Source: a virus
IMG/VR virus record: IMGVR_UViG_3300022751_000020
Span: 1 to 50,498 of that record
Reading direction: 5' to 3' (one strand)
DNA length: 50,498 nucleotides
The position numbers and the translations under genes are program-made. Positions 12,999 to 19,501 of the stretch are shown here, one piece after another (within the stretch, counting starts at the first letter, position 1; each line of letters opens with the position of its first letter). The notes beneath the pieces were generated by a model. It was not told the DNA's origin and searched no databases. It saw only the letters and a program-made list of their open reading frames with translations.

Positions 12999-13118
12999 GC
13001 TATGCGCGCCCTACGGCCCTTGCAGGCGGGTATAGGGCCTAGGGTACACGGTACCTCGGCGGGGTATACCCCCGGCCCACCCTGCGGCCCTCAGTGAATG
13101 TTTCAGTAAATTCATTTC

Positions 13119-13137
13119 TCGAAAATAATTATTTCGA
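13119..13137. repeat. AT-rich inverted repeat, possible operator
   Basis: TCGAAA (13119-13124) and TTTCGA (13132-13137) flank ATAATTA. It lies 25 bases upstream of the -35 box of the next promoter, a usual place for a regulator site. Confidence 0.5.
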
Positions 13138-13160
13138 AAATCTCAAGGAACAATTAACCC

Positions 13161-13189
13161 TTGCCACCAGACCAAACCACCCCTAACCT
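13161..13189 (+). promoter_or_regulatory. Promoter before gene at 13351
   Basis: TTGCCA (13161-13166), 17-base spacer, TAACCT (13184-13189). Same -35 type as other module promoters. Confidence 0.5.
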
Positions 13190-13350
13190 ACAACTTATCA
13201 ACCTTTAACCGCCCACTTAGGACTCTCACCATGCGCCGTTAGACTCCCCACAACAAAGACCCGCCCTCCGGCTCCAGAACGATACTCATGCGAACCCAAT
13301 CGCATAACCCGGAATCAGCGACACAAATACTCTATCTGGAGCCTACCACC

Positions 13351-13980
13351 ATGTCACGTAAAACCTTCATCTCCCGCCCGTTCTACATCAGCTTCAATTT
13401 CCACCGCCCTCACTCAGCTGAACGTCTGGACCAGATCTTCAAGCTCACGAGGAACTTCGTGGCGTCCTTGGACCTCGGCTGCCCGAACGTAGCTCACTCC
13501 CCGAATGTCGGCCTTCGGTCCATAAACGGTGACGGCTATCTGGAAGTAGTCTCGATCCACGGCATGTCCGAGCGAGATCGCTACCTCCTCTGGGTCAAAG
13601 AATGGAAGCAGATCTACGCCTCCCTCTCCACTCTTATCCGCAATCTCAAGCTGGACCGCAAGACTTCCAAGAACCAGCGACGCTTGTCGGACATACAGAC
13701 CACCCAGATTCACGCCCTGATGAAGAGCTTCGGTACGAACGAGGGTATTCGCGAGTACCTCACGAAACTCTCCGCGAATCACCTCCCCGATCTCCAGGAA
13801 GCCGCGCAGATCATGCTGAACGCCCGCTACAACGCGAAACTCGCCGCTGGAATGCGCCGACAGATCGAGATTATGCAGGCCGAAGCTGACCTGGACGCTC
13901 TGACGGCGTCCCATTCACACTCCGGCGAGAATGAGATCGACTTCGTCTGCTACCCGAAGAGCGAGACTTCCGATGCCTGA
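13351..13980 (+). CDS. Hypothetical protein (209 aa)
   Basis: ATG 13351 (MSRKTFISRPFYISFNFHRP) has GGAG nine bases upstream; the in-frame ATG at 13288 has no site. The protein is alpha/beta in its first 90 residues (GDGYLEVVSIHGMSERDRYL) and helical afterwards, with a basic middle (LIRNLKLDRKTSKNQRR) and an acidic end. It overlaps the next gene by eight bases. It looks like a cytosolic regulator or virion-associated protein; family not recognised. Confidence 0.7.
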   Translation: MSRKTFISRPFYISFNFHRPHSAERLDQIFKLTRNFVASLDLGCPNVAHSPNVGLRSINGDGYLEVVSIHGMSERDRYLLWVKEWKQIYASLSTLIRNLKLDRKTSKNQRRLSDIQTTQIHALMKSFGTNEGIREYLTKLSANHLPDLQEAAQIMLNARYNAKLAAGMRRQIEIMQAEADLDALTASHSHSGENEIDFVCYPKSETSDA

Positions 13981-14473
13981 GGATACCCCGAAGAAGACCA
14001 TCTCGCTGGAGAAGATGAGAGATAGTCTTCTCCGGCGGGTCTCTCGAGAGAAGTACAATAGTCGTGATTTCTACTCATCTGTAATCATGGATCTCGAGAC
14101 CTGTACCCCGGAATCTTTCGCCCAAGAGTATCATGATCTCTTCGACGATCAATTCGCCTTCAAGTACAACACTAACGATAGGAACTACCCTATGACCGAT
14201 ACCGAACACACCACGCTCACTGCCGAAGATTCCGAGCAGAGCATCCACATCCTGATTCGCGCTTCCCAGGAAATGGTCTCTGACTGCGACCCAGAAGCCG
14301 CTTTGGGCTTTGCTCGCGCAGCCGAGAAGTGCGCCGGTGCTCTTGCATCTCTGACCTACCGCGCTCAGTCCTGTGAAAATCACGAGCAGCATATGCTTGC
14401 GCGTCAGCGTGGGGAACAACTCTCCCAGGTCAAATCCGGCTCTGGCCTATCACCTTCGCTTCAAGAGGACTAA
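13973..14473 (+). CDS. Hypothetical acidic protein (166 aa)
   Basis: ATG 13973 (MPEDTPKKTISLEKMRDSLL) overlaps the upstream stop. Predominantly helical, Glu/Asp-rich, with Cys at ETCTPES, DCDPEA, EKCAGA and QSCENH. A well-placed internal ATG at 14191, after TAGGA, could give a shorter 94-residue product (MTDTEHTTLTAEDSEQSIHI), so either start may be the real one. Followed directly by the tRNA region. Confidence 0.6.
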   Translation: MPEDTPKKTISLEKMRDSLLRRVSREKYNSRDFYSSVIMDLETCTPESFAQEYHDLFDDQFAFKYNTNDRNYPMTDTEHTTLTAEDSEQSIHILIRASQEMVSDCDPEAALGFARAAEKCAGALASLTYRAQSCENHEQHMLARQRGEQLSQVKSGSGLSPSLQED

Positions 14474-14481
14474 CTGTCCCG

Positions 14482-14562
14482 TTCCCCGCAGCTCAGCGGT
14501 AGAGCAGCCTGTCGTGCGCACATCAGGTTATGTCGTTGGTTCAAATCCAACCGGGGACACCA
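14482..14562 (+). tRNA. tRNA-like sequence with enlarged anticodon loop
   Basis: A D-arm GCTC-AGCGGTA-GAGC, a T-arm GTTGG-TTCAAAT-CCAAC, an acceptor stem of six good pairs (TCCCCG/CGGGGA) with a mismatch at the first pair, and an encoded CCA end are all present. The anticodon arm is odd: stem GCCTG/CAGGT encloses 12 bases instead of 7, so no anticodon can be assigned. His (GTG) or Asp (GTC) ancestry is conceivable. It could be a degenerate tRNA or a tRNA-like RNA with another role. Confidence 0.6.
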
Positions 14563-14564
14563 AG

Positions 14565-14639
14565 ATTCGCAGGGTTCATTCCCTGATCCATCTCCGGGTG
14601 GGTTGGAGGCTATCGTAACAGACGTCCCGCCCTGCGAAT
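14565..14639 (+). repeat. Perfect 10-base inverted repeat enclosing 55 bases
   Basis: ATTCGCAGGG (14565-14574) and CCCTGCGAAT (14630-14639). The whole element is 75 bases, about tRNA size, and begins three bases after the preceding tRNA-like CCA. I cannot fold a cloverleaf inside it. Confidence 0.6.
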
Positions 14640-14640
14640 A

Positions 14641-14681
14641 TCAGCCCCTACGTTGTGAGTCGTGTCCGACGTAGGGGCTGA
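14641..14681 (+). repeat. Strong hairpin, 13-base-pair stem
   Basis: TCAGCCCCTACGT (14641-14653) pairs perfectly with ACGTAGGGGCTGA (14669-14681), followed by TTACTTCTTC. It may be a terminator with an imperfect T-tail or an RNA-processing hairpin between the two tRNA genes. Confidence 0.75.
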
Positions 14682-14693
14682 TTACTTCTTCAA

Positions 14694-14767
14694 ATCAGGG
14701 CATGATCACCTCTACCCTGTAGCTCGTCCCAGACATGATCACCGCTGTCTGGGACGAGCGCCCTGAT
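14694..14767 (+). repeat. Long two-part hairpin before the amber tRNA
   Basis: Outer arms ATCAGGGC (14694-14701) and GCCCTGAT (14760-14767) and inner arms GCTCGTCCCAGAC (14722-14734) and GTCTGGGACGAGC (14747-14759) are perfect. CATGATCACC occurs twice, at 14701-14710 and 14734-14743. The structure abuts the tRNA start at 14770. Confidence 0.75.
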
Positions 14768-14769
14768 CT

Positions 14770-14842
14770 GGCTCCGTCAGCATAACGGTAAATGCCTCGG
14801 CCTCTAACACCGAAGATGCGGGTTCGAATCCCGCCGGAGCCT
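14770..14842 (+). tRNA. tRNA with CTA anticodon (amber suppressor)
   Basis: Acceptor GGCTCCG (14770-14776) pairs fully with CGGAGCC (14835-14841). T-arm GCGGG-TTCGAAT-CCCGC is perfect. D-arm has a three-pair GCA/TGC stem. The anticodon stem TCGGC/ACCGA (one C-A mismatch next to the loop) encloses CTCTAAC, giving T33, anticodon CTA at 14804-14806 and A37. CTA reads UAG. The CCA end is not encoded (CCT follows). The amino acid it carries cannot be read from sequence. Confidence 0.85.
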
Positions 14843-14902
14843 CCTCAGATCAGTCTCGAATGGTCACCCAGCGCCCCTCCCTACCGCTCTAGCCCAAGTC
14901 AC

Positions 14903-14931
14903 TTGCATCCCTTAACAGAGGCTGCTAACCC
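14903..14931 (+). promoter_or_regulatory. Promoter of the structural operon
   Basis: TTGCAT (14903-14908), 17-base spacer, TAACCC (14926-14931), 31 bases before the portal start codon. Confidence 0.45.
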
Positions 14932-14962
14932 TGCCTGAGATACTCAGCCGTAGGACCACACC

Positions 14963-16549
14963 TTGACCGATCCAACAGCCTCCGCATACGCACGAACGGG
15001 TTCAGAGAACCACTACTCGTACTGGAGTCATCCGGTCAAGCAAGTTGTCGTCACCGGCTACTCGTTTGAACAGCCTAACTCATACGCCACCATGTCCCCG
15101 ACGTGGACCACGCTTCGTGACTGCTACGGCGGCGAAGGTCGTGTGAAGTCCCGTGGTAAGATCTATCTCCAGAAGTTCTCAGCTCACAGCGAAGACGACT
15201 ACACTTCGTATCTGCGTCGTGCGTACTTCTACAATGCTGTTCGTCGTACTCACACCGGTCTCATGGGTTCGCTCTTCCGCAAGCCTCCCGAGTTCACGAT
15301 CCCGAGCGCTGTGAAGTTCGACCAAACGAACATCACTCTGGATGCTGAATCCCTGAGAGCTTTCTCCAAGAAGATCGGCTTTGAGCTACTCCTGGTGGGG
15401 AGGTACGGCGTCCTCGCCGACTTCAAGGACAGTAATGCGGACGAAGCCTACCTGACAGGCTACGACGCTGAGAATGTCTACGGCTGGCGTCAGATCGTTC
15501 ACAAAGGCCGGAAGATTACTGACCGCGTCGTTCTCATTGAGAATGAAGTCACCCTCACCGAATACGGCTCCGAGTCTGTGGAAATATACCGCATCCTCCG
15601 GCTGGACCCAGATCCCGAGTTTCCAGGCGAACTGCGCTACAGCCAGGAGATCGTGCGACCGAATGCTGCGAATATCGCCGGCACCCCGATCTCTACCAAG
15701 ATTCCGTACGCGGCCAAGGGTGGGCGTCCTCTACGATACATCCCCTTCGTGTTCTTCAATCCGATGGACCTGCTTCCGGATGCGAAGCTGCCGATCCTCT
15801 ACGACATCGCCACGATGAATCTGACGCACTACACCTCAACCGCTCAGCTAGAGCATGGTCGCTTCTATGCTGGTATGCCGACTTACGTTACCTCGGGCGA
15901 TCTGTCCGAGCACATCCCGGGAATAGGTTCTCCTAACGCTCCCCGGACTGTCGGCCCGAGCTCAATTTGGGAATTGGAAAAGGATGCAAAGGCTTGGCTT
16001 CTCGAGTTCACGGGACACGGACTAACATTTCTGGAAAACGCCGTAGACTCCAAGCAGCTTCAGATGCAAAGTCTCGGGGGGCGCTTGATCTCATCGACGC
16101 GGCGAGCAGCCGCGCTGAGCGACGAAGCATGGCAACTTCTGGAGACGGGCGACGAAGCGACTCTGCTTGACGTAGCCGAGGTCCTGGACGAAGGTCTTGC
16201 TCAAGCGCTCAGCTATCTAGCTCATATCCGCGGGGATATTTCCGACCCTGAAAAGTCAGGTATCGTGGCTGAGTTCAACAAGGAGTTCGTCCGCTCCGAG
16301 CTTACGGCTCGCGAATTGCGCGCACTTCAGTCCCTGTACGAGCGGGGAATCATTCCGCTGGACGTCATGTACTATGCTCTTCGCGAAGTCAGCGTGATCC
16401 CGGTCGAATACAGCCTGGAAGACTTCACAGCATTGATGAAGAAGAAGGATCAGATCTACGAGGCTCCTCCACTTCCAGCCCCGGCTGGCCCCGGCCCAGG
16501 AGTTCGCCCGCCTAAGAAGACCCTGAGTCTCCCCAAGAATGGAGGGTAA
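14963..16549 (+). CDS. Portal protein (DUF4055 type)
   Basis: A 528-residue protein whose order of motifs fits DUF4055 portal proteins: RRAYFYNAVRRTHTGLMGSL (residues about 85-105) then FRKPPEF, ELLLVGRYGVLADF, YDAENVYGWRQI, and the later core IPFVFFNPMDLLPDAKLPIL with DIATMNLTHYTSTAQLEHGR. The C-terminus is a Pro-rich tail. Portals form the dodecameric vertex ring through which DNA enters. The start is a TTG with TAGGA upstream. The usual upstream terminase genes are absent here; tRNAs and hairpins precede it, so the terminase must lie outside the window. Confidence 0.85.
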   Translation: MTDPTASAYARTGSENHYSYWSHPVKQVVVTGYSFEQPNSYATMSPTWTTLRDCYGGEGRVKSRGKIYLQKFSAHSEDDYTSYLRRAYFYNAVRRTHTGLMGSLFRKPPEFTIPSAVKFDQTNITLDAESLRAFSKKIGFELLLVGRYGVLADFKDSNADEAYLTGYDAENVYGWRQIVHKGRKITDRVVLIENEVTLTEYGSESVEIYRILRLDPDPEFPGELRYSQEIVRPNAANIAGTPISTKIPYAAKGGRPLRYIPFVFFNPMDLLPDAKLPILYDIATMNLTHYTSTAQLEHGRFYAGMPTYVTSGDLSEHIPGIGSPNAPRTVGPSSIWELEKDAKAWLLEFTGHGLTFLENAVDSKQLQMQSLGGRLISSTRRAAALSDEAWQLLETGDEATLLDVAEVLDEGLAQALSYLAHIRGDISDPEKSGIVAEFNKEFVRSELTARELRALQSLYERGIIPLDVMYYALREVSVIPVEYSLEDFTALMKKKDQIYEAPPLPAPAGPGPGVRPPKKTLSLPKNGG

Positions 16550-16552
16550 GTT

Positions 16553-17014
16553 GTGTCCACTGTCCAACCTATTCCTCCGGGTTCTCCGGTAGCTCGTCAA
16601 GAGTCGGGCATCGTTCAGGGTCTCTCTGAGACTTCCGAAACAGGCTCGTACCAGACGGAATTCGTTAGGGTCTATCAGGACGCCGGGGTAATCGGCGTCA
16701 GTATGCTAACGCTTCTCGCGTTATGTCTGCTGCTCGGTCTATTCTCACTCCGTCTTCTTAAGATGTACGTCGCGCTTACTGAATCAAGAGATAAAATCGA
16801 TCAGGCAAGAAACGAAATCGCATTGAAAGTAGCCGAGAGCCTACTAACACTCGAGCACAGAGTGATGGCTAGACTCAACGAACTCACCATCGAGATCAAC
16901 GCTGAGCATGGAACTCATCGCGAAGGTCTTGCGAGTTTGAACACGGGACAGGAACGAATTCATGCAAGACTTGATGCTCGCAGCTCGCCACCTAGCTCAA
17001 ATCCCTCCGAATAA
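16553..17014 (+). CDS. Membrane protein with coiled coil (153 aa)
   Basis: GTG 16553 with GGAGG seven bases upstream. Residues about 46-72 are a transmembrane segment (GVIGVSMLTLLALCLLLGLF), flanked by a hydrophilic N-terminus and a long helix with heptads (KIDQARNEIALKVAESLLTL) after it. Located between portal and scaffold genes, which is unusual for a membrane protein; an injection or superinfection role is possible but not shown. Confidence 0.7.
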   Translation: MSTVQPIPPGSPVARQESGIVQGLSETSETGSYQTEFVRVYQDAGVIGVSMLTLLALCLLLGLFSLRLLKMYVALTESRDKIDQARNEIALKVAESLLTLEHRVMARLNELTIEINAEHGTHREGLASLNTGQERIHARLDARSSPPSSNPSE

Positions 17015-17024
17015 TGAGGTTGCT

Positions 17025-17198
17025 ATGAGTCTGTTACGAGTCCTTCGTGAAGTTCTTACTCCCGGTTCTGCGGAGTTCAAGGCACACCTGACGCGCCTAA
17101 GTAATCGTGAGGCTGAGCTAGTAAAATGCTTGCACTCGTTCGAGCAACCTGCTATTCGGGACGTGAGAGACGCCACGGACGAAGCAGCGGAGTTCTGA
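17025..17198 (+). CDS. Small helical protein (57 aa)
   Basis: ATG 17025 (MSLLRVLREVLTPGSAEFKA) follows TGAGGT by five bases and avoids the 52-base overlap that an upstream ATG at 16962 would cause; that longer version (78 residues) also has an AGGA site, so the start is uncertain. Helical, charged, one Cys. Function unknown. Confidence 0.55.
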   Translation: MSLLRVLREVLTPGSAEFKAHLTRLSNREAELVKCLHSFEQPAIRDVRDATDEAAEF

Positions 17199-17199
17199 G

Positions 17200-17727
17200 A
17201 TGATTGTCACTCTCGATGAGTACGTACTAAGGGTCTTCATCTCCATCTACATTCTCTGGGGTGTTCTGTGGGCGATGGTGGCCTATCACTATGGTCGGGC
17301 ATCCTACTCCACCTGGAGGCAGCAGGGAGGTCTGTGGGCCAACTCGTTTTCTGATCTGATGCGCCCATATCTTCACGGATGGCTCAGGTTCTTGTGCTGG
17401 ATCAAGGTACTCAAGTCCGAAGACTTCTGCGACAGGGAACTTCCCAGTCGCTATACGATAGGGCATTATCTTCGATTCTCTATTTTTCTCGGTGCTCTGT
17501 CTCCGGGTCTCATGACTCTTGCTTTCGTGACGAACGATCGTGAAGGCTGGTCGGTGACTTCCTTGGCGATCGGCTGCGTAATCTTCTTCGTAAGCGTCCT
17601 TGGGGCAATCGGGCACCTGTTTATCGCATATCGCCTCATCCCCTCGGGCTGGACGCGGGTGACGATACTGTCAACATTCTGGCTGTTCGCTGCCCCCATT
17701 CTCCTGATCTACACGAACTGGCCCTAA
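17200..17727 (+). CDS. Multi-span membrane protein (175 aa)
   Basis: ATG 17200 follows the previous stop directly, with GGAG in the end of that gene. About four hydrophobic spans are visible: residues 8-30 (LRVFISIYILWGVLWAMVAY), about 92-110, 118-140 (SLAIGCVIFFVSVLGAIGHL) and 152-172 (ILSTFWLFAAPILLIY). A loop with WRQQGGLWANSF and many Trp sits between spans 1 and 2. Not recognised; possibly host-membrane interaction during infection. Confidence 0.7.
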   Translation: MIVTLDEYVLRVFISIYILWGVLWAMVAYHYGRASYSTWRQQGGLWANSFSDLMRPYLHGWLRFLCWIKVLKSEDFCDRELPSRYTIGHYLRFSIFLGALSPGLMTLAFVTNDREGWSVTSLAIGCVIFFVSVLGAIGHLFIAYRLIPSGWTRVTILSTFWLFAAPILLIYTNWP

Positions 17728-17741
17728 GGAAAGGAACTGTC

Positions 17742-18044
17742 ATGCCTGATAAAACACCACTGACTGAGTCTGAAATCAACACCACTGAGAACCCAGAGGT
17801 CGTAGAAACTACGAACGAAGTCCAAGCTGAACCTGTCGTAGTGGTCACTGATCGTGAGTACCGCCACGAAACCTGTGGTACTGTTTCACCACTTGAAGCT
17901 CATTCGGTCGCCGACATGCGTTCAAACCCCGAACGCTGGAAGAGCCTGTTCTGCCCCTGCCAGATGGTCGGTATCGCGATCGGCCCCAATGGTGAAGTCG
18001 TTTGGAACGACACCGGCAAGAAAGTTGATCCTTACGATATGTGA
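17742..18044 (+). CDS. Small zinc-binding-like phage protein (100 aa)
   Basis: The first 35 residues are acidic and disordered. The core is HETCGTVSPLEAHSVADMRS, then NPERWKSLFCPCQM. The spacing HxxCG...CPxC recalls a widespread small phage family with a single Zn site near the head genes. The C-terminus (GEVVWNDTGKKVDPYDM) is short. AAGGAAAGGA precedes the ATG. Role unknown; position suggests a head or assembly accessory. Confidence 0.65.
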   Translation: MPDKTPLTESEINTTENPEVVETTNEVQAEPVVVVTDREYRHETCGTVSPLEAHSVADMRSNPERWKSLFCPCQMVGIAIGPNGEVVWNDTGKKVDPYDM

Positions 18045-18051
18045 CCAGTTA

Positions 18052-18085
18052 GGTGCTCGGCTAGAATGGAAGCTGGCCGAGCACC
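18052..18085 (+). repeat. Hairpin after gene at 17742
   Basis: GGTGCTCGGC (18052-18061) pairs perfectly with GCCGAGCACC (18076-18085). No T-run follows, so it may protect the 3' end of the upstream transcript instead of terminating. Confidence 0.65.
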
Positions 18086-18101
18086 GCCCTCAAAATAATA
18101 C

Positions 18102-18130
18102 TTGTCAAGTGATTTACTTCCTGCAATACT
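18102..18130 (+). promoter_or_regulatory. Promoter before the scaffold gene
   Basis: TTGTCA (18102-18107), 17-base spacer, AATACT (18125-18130). One of the clearest members of the CTTGTCA promoter family in the window. Confidence 0.55.
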
Positions 18131-18191
18131 CCACGCGCTACCTGAGGGTCAGGTAGTCTTGTCGGCGGGGCCGACACGATAGGAGACTAGA

Positions 18192-18980
18192 ATGCCTGAG
18201 ATTATGTATGATACGCAGGAAGCTGTGCCTGAGCCCTTCCGCGCTATCGCTGCCGAAAAAGACGGCAAGTATATGATCAACGTCGTGCCTAAGGCCGACC
18301 TCGATCAGTTCCGCAACACCAACATCGCAGTAGTCAAGGAACGGGATACTCTCGGAGGCCTCATCGGTCGCTTGAAGACTGATCTTGAGTTCGACGACGC
18401 TGATCCTGATACGTTCATCACGAACTACAAGGAAATGGTCGACATCAAGAAGAAGGTTGCCGACGGTAAGCTCGTCGCAGACACTTCCCTGGAGTCTGCC
18501 CTGGAAGCCAAGACCGGCGAGATGAAGCGGACGTACGATGGTCAGATCCTTGCCTTGACGAATACCAACAAGGCGCTCGCCGGCGAGAACGGTACACTGA
18601 AGACGCAGCTTCAACGTACCCAGATCGATACGAAGCTCACCGAAGCGATCAACCACCCTGAATCCGGCGCGCTGCCTCAGGCTACCCGCCAGATCCTCCG
18701 CGAAGCCCATGAGGTCTTTTCGGTCGATGAACACGGCGACCTGATCCCGAAGGATCCCAAGGGAAATATCATCTACGGTGCCGACGGTGCCACTCCGATG
18801 ACCCCTGCTGAATTCCTGAAGACGCTGGAAGAAACTAGCCCGTTCTTCTTCAAGACCGCTCAGGGCGGCGGAGCAGGCGGCGGCAATGGCGGCGGCGGCG
18901 GGCTGACCCCAGCTCAAATCGCAGCTATGTCTCCGGCCGAGAAGATGAACTACGGTCGTCAGCACAATATGAACGGCTAA
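18192..18980 (+). CDS. Putative head scaffolding protein
   Basis: A 262-residue, highly charged, helical protein placed directly before the major capsid gene. Residues about 95-150 form a coiled coil (EAKTGEMKRTYDGQILALTN, KALAGENGTLKTQLQRTQID). The C-terminus has a Gly-rich linker (AQGGGAGGGNGGGGG) followed by a short helical tail LTPAQIAAMSPAEKMNYGRQ, which resembles the capsid-binding tail of scaffold proteins. Scaffolds guide procapsid assembly and then leave. No protease motif is seen. Family-level match is by layout and composition. Confidence 0.75.
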   Translation: MPEIMYDTQEAVPEPFRAIAAEKDGKYMINVVPKADLDQFRNTNIAVVKERDTLGGLIGRLKTDLEFDDADPDTFITNYKEMVDIKKKVADGKLVADTSLESALEAKTGEMKRTYDGQILALTNTNKALAGENGTLKTQLQRTQIDTKLTEAINHPESGALPQATRQILREAHEVFSVDEHGDLIPKDPKGNIIYGADGATPMTPAEFLKTLEETSPFFFKTAQGGGAGGGNGGGGGLTPAQIAAMSPAEKMNYGRQHNMNG

Positions 18981-19019
18981 CCTCGAGAAATACTGGTTCA
19001 TACTCAAGGATACTAAGTT

Positions 19020-19268
19020 GTGGCGGAGTTCAGGTACACTGTTTCTAATCCTAAGGGCAGTTCATCTGATCTCCGCCTCACCTTCCTCAACAAGGAAGGT
19101 GTTCGTAAGCCTCTCGGTCTCGTAAAGCCCGGTGAGTCGCTTCTAGTAGAAAGATCTACCGTACAGATCATAGAAGTCCCTCACCCGCTTAGACTGGAAG
19201 TCTGCCCTGATGGCACCTTTCGTAAAGACTCGCGGTCAACGGCCCCTTCTCTCAAGCCTAAGTCATAG
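19020..19268 (+). CDS. Hypothetical protein (82 aa) between scaffold and capsid
   Basis: GTG 19020 with AAGGA upstream. An 82-residue beta-rich protein (AEFRYTVSNPKGSSSDLRLT, GVRKPLGLVKPGESLLVERS) that looks like a small beta-sandwich; a capsid-associated or head-completion role would fit the position. It ends in TAG. If amber were read as sense, the frame would stay open to a TAA at 19489-19491 through two further TAGs. Confidence 0.6.
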   Translation: MAEFRYTVSNPKGSSSDLRLTFLNKEGVRKPLGLVKPGESLLVERSTVQIIEVPHPLRLEVCPDGTFRKDSRSTAPSLKPKS

Positions 19269-19404
19269 CGGCCTAAGCCTTCTGAGCGTAGGTGGGCGCG
19301 CTAGGCGGTAATGCCCCAACGGCCCCGGCCCCTATACTCGAGAGCCTTCGCTGTGGGCCTAGACCGGCCGAATAAACGCCCCGCAAATAATTTGCAAATA
19401 GGGC

Positions 19405-19432
19405 TTGCCAAACCCTCTGATCTGCGTTAGAA
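19405..19432 (+). promoter_or_regulatory. Candidate promoter before the capsid gene
   Basis: TTGCCA (19405-19410), 16-base spacer, TTAGAA (19427-19432), about 70 bases upstream of the capsid ATG. The -10 box is poor. Confidence 0.4.
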
Positions 19433-19501
19433 GCTCGACTTGTGTCCCGAACCGGACGCCCCATCAGTCGCGGTCTACGCGAAGTAACGAGGAATTAGAT
19501 C

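Larger units (their letters stand above)
11844..13055. other. GA/TC-free DNA island
   Basis: I read every base of this 1,212-base interval, across line joins. It contains no GA and one TC (12663-12664). GA and TC are complements, so the constraint is the same on both strands. About one dinucleotide in eight would be GA or TC at random, so about 150 were expected. The sequence is GC-rich, full of GGCC, GCGC and CTAG. It covers a leader, three small genes, and a terminator. Flanking DNA on both sides has GA and TC at normal frequency. Confidence 0.97.
12945..13350. other. Non-coding region after the island
   Basis: About 400 bases without a gene: the terminator (12969-12998), the palindromes GGTAC-ACG-GTACC (13043-13055) and GGGGTATACCCC (13061-13072), an AT-rich inverted repeat (13119-13137) and a promoter (13161-13189). 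GA/TC-rich sequence resumes at about 13090. Confidence 0.6.

Noticed and set aside
11844-13055. Saturated TC-context cytosine deamination as the cause of the island
   Set aside because: Such a process would leave an AT-shifted sequence rich in TT and AA, but the island is GC-rich with many GGCC and GCGC; kept only as a secondary hypothesis.
14474-14962. Terminase genes upstream of the portal
   Set aside because: The expected Walker A and acidic nuclease motifs are absent; the space holds tRNAs and hairpins, so terminase must be outside the window.
18138-19007. 289-codon minus-strand open frame
   Set aside because: Antisense to the scaffold gene; no ribosome site and no leftward neighbours in this region.
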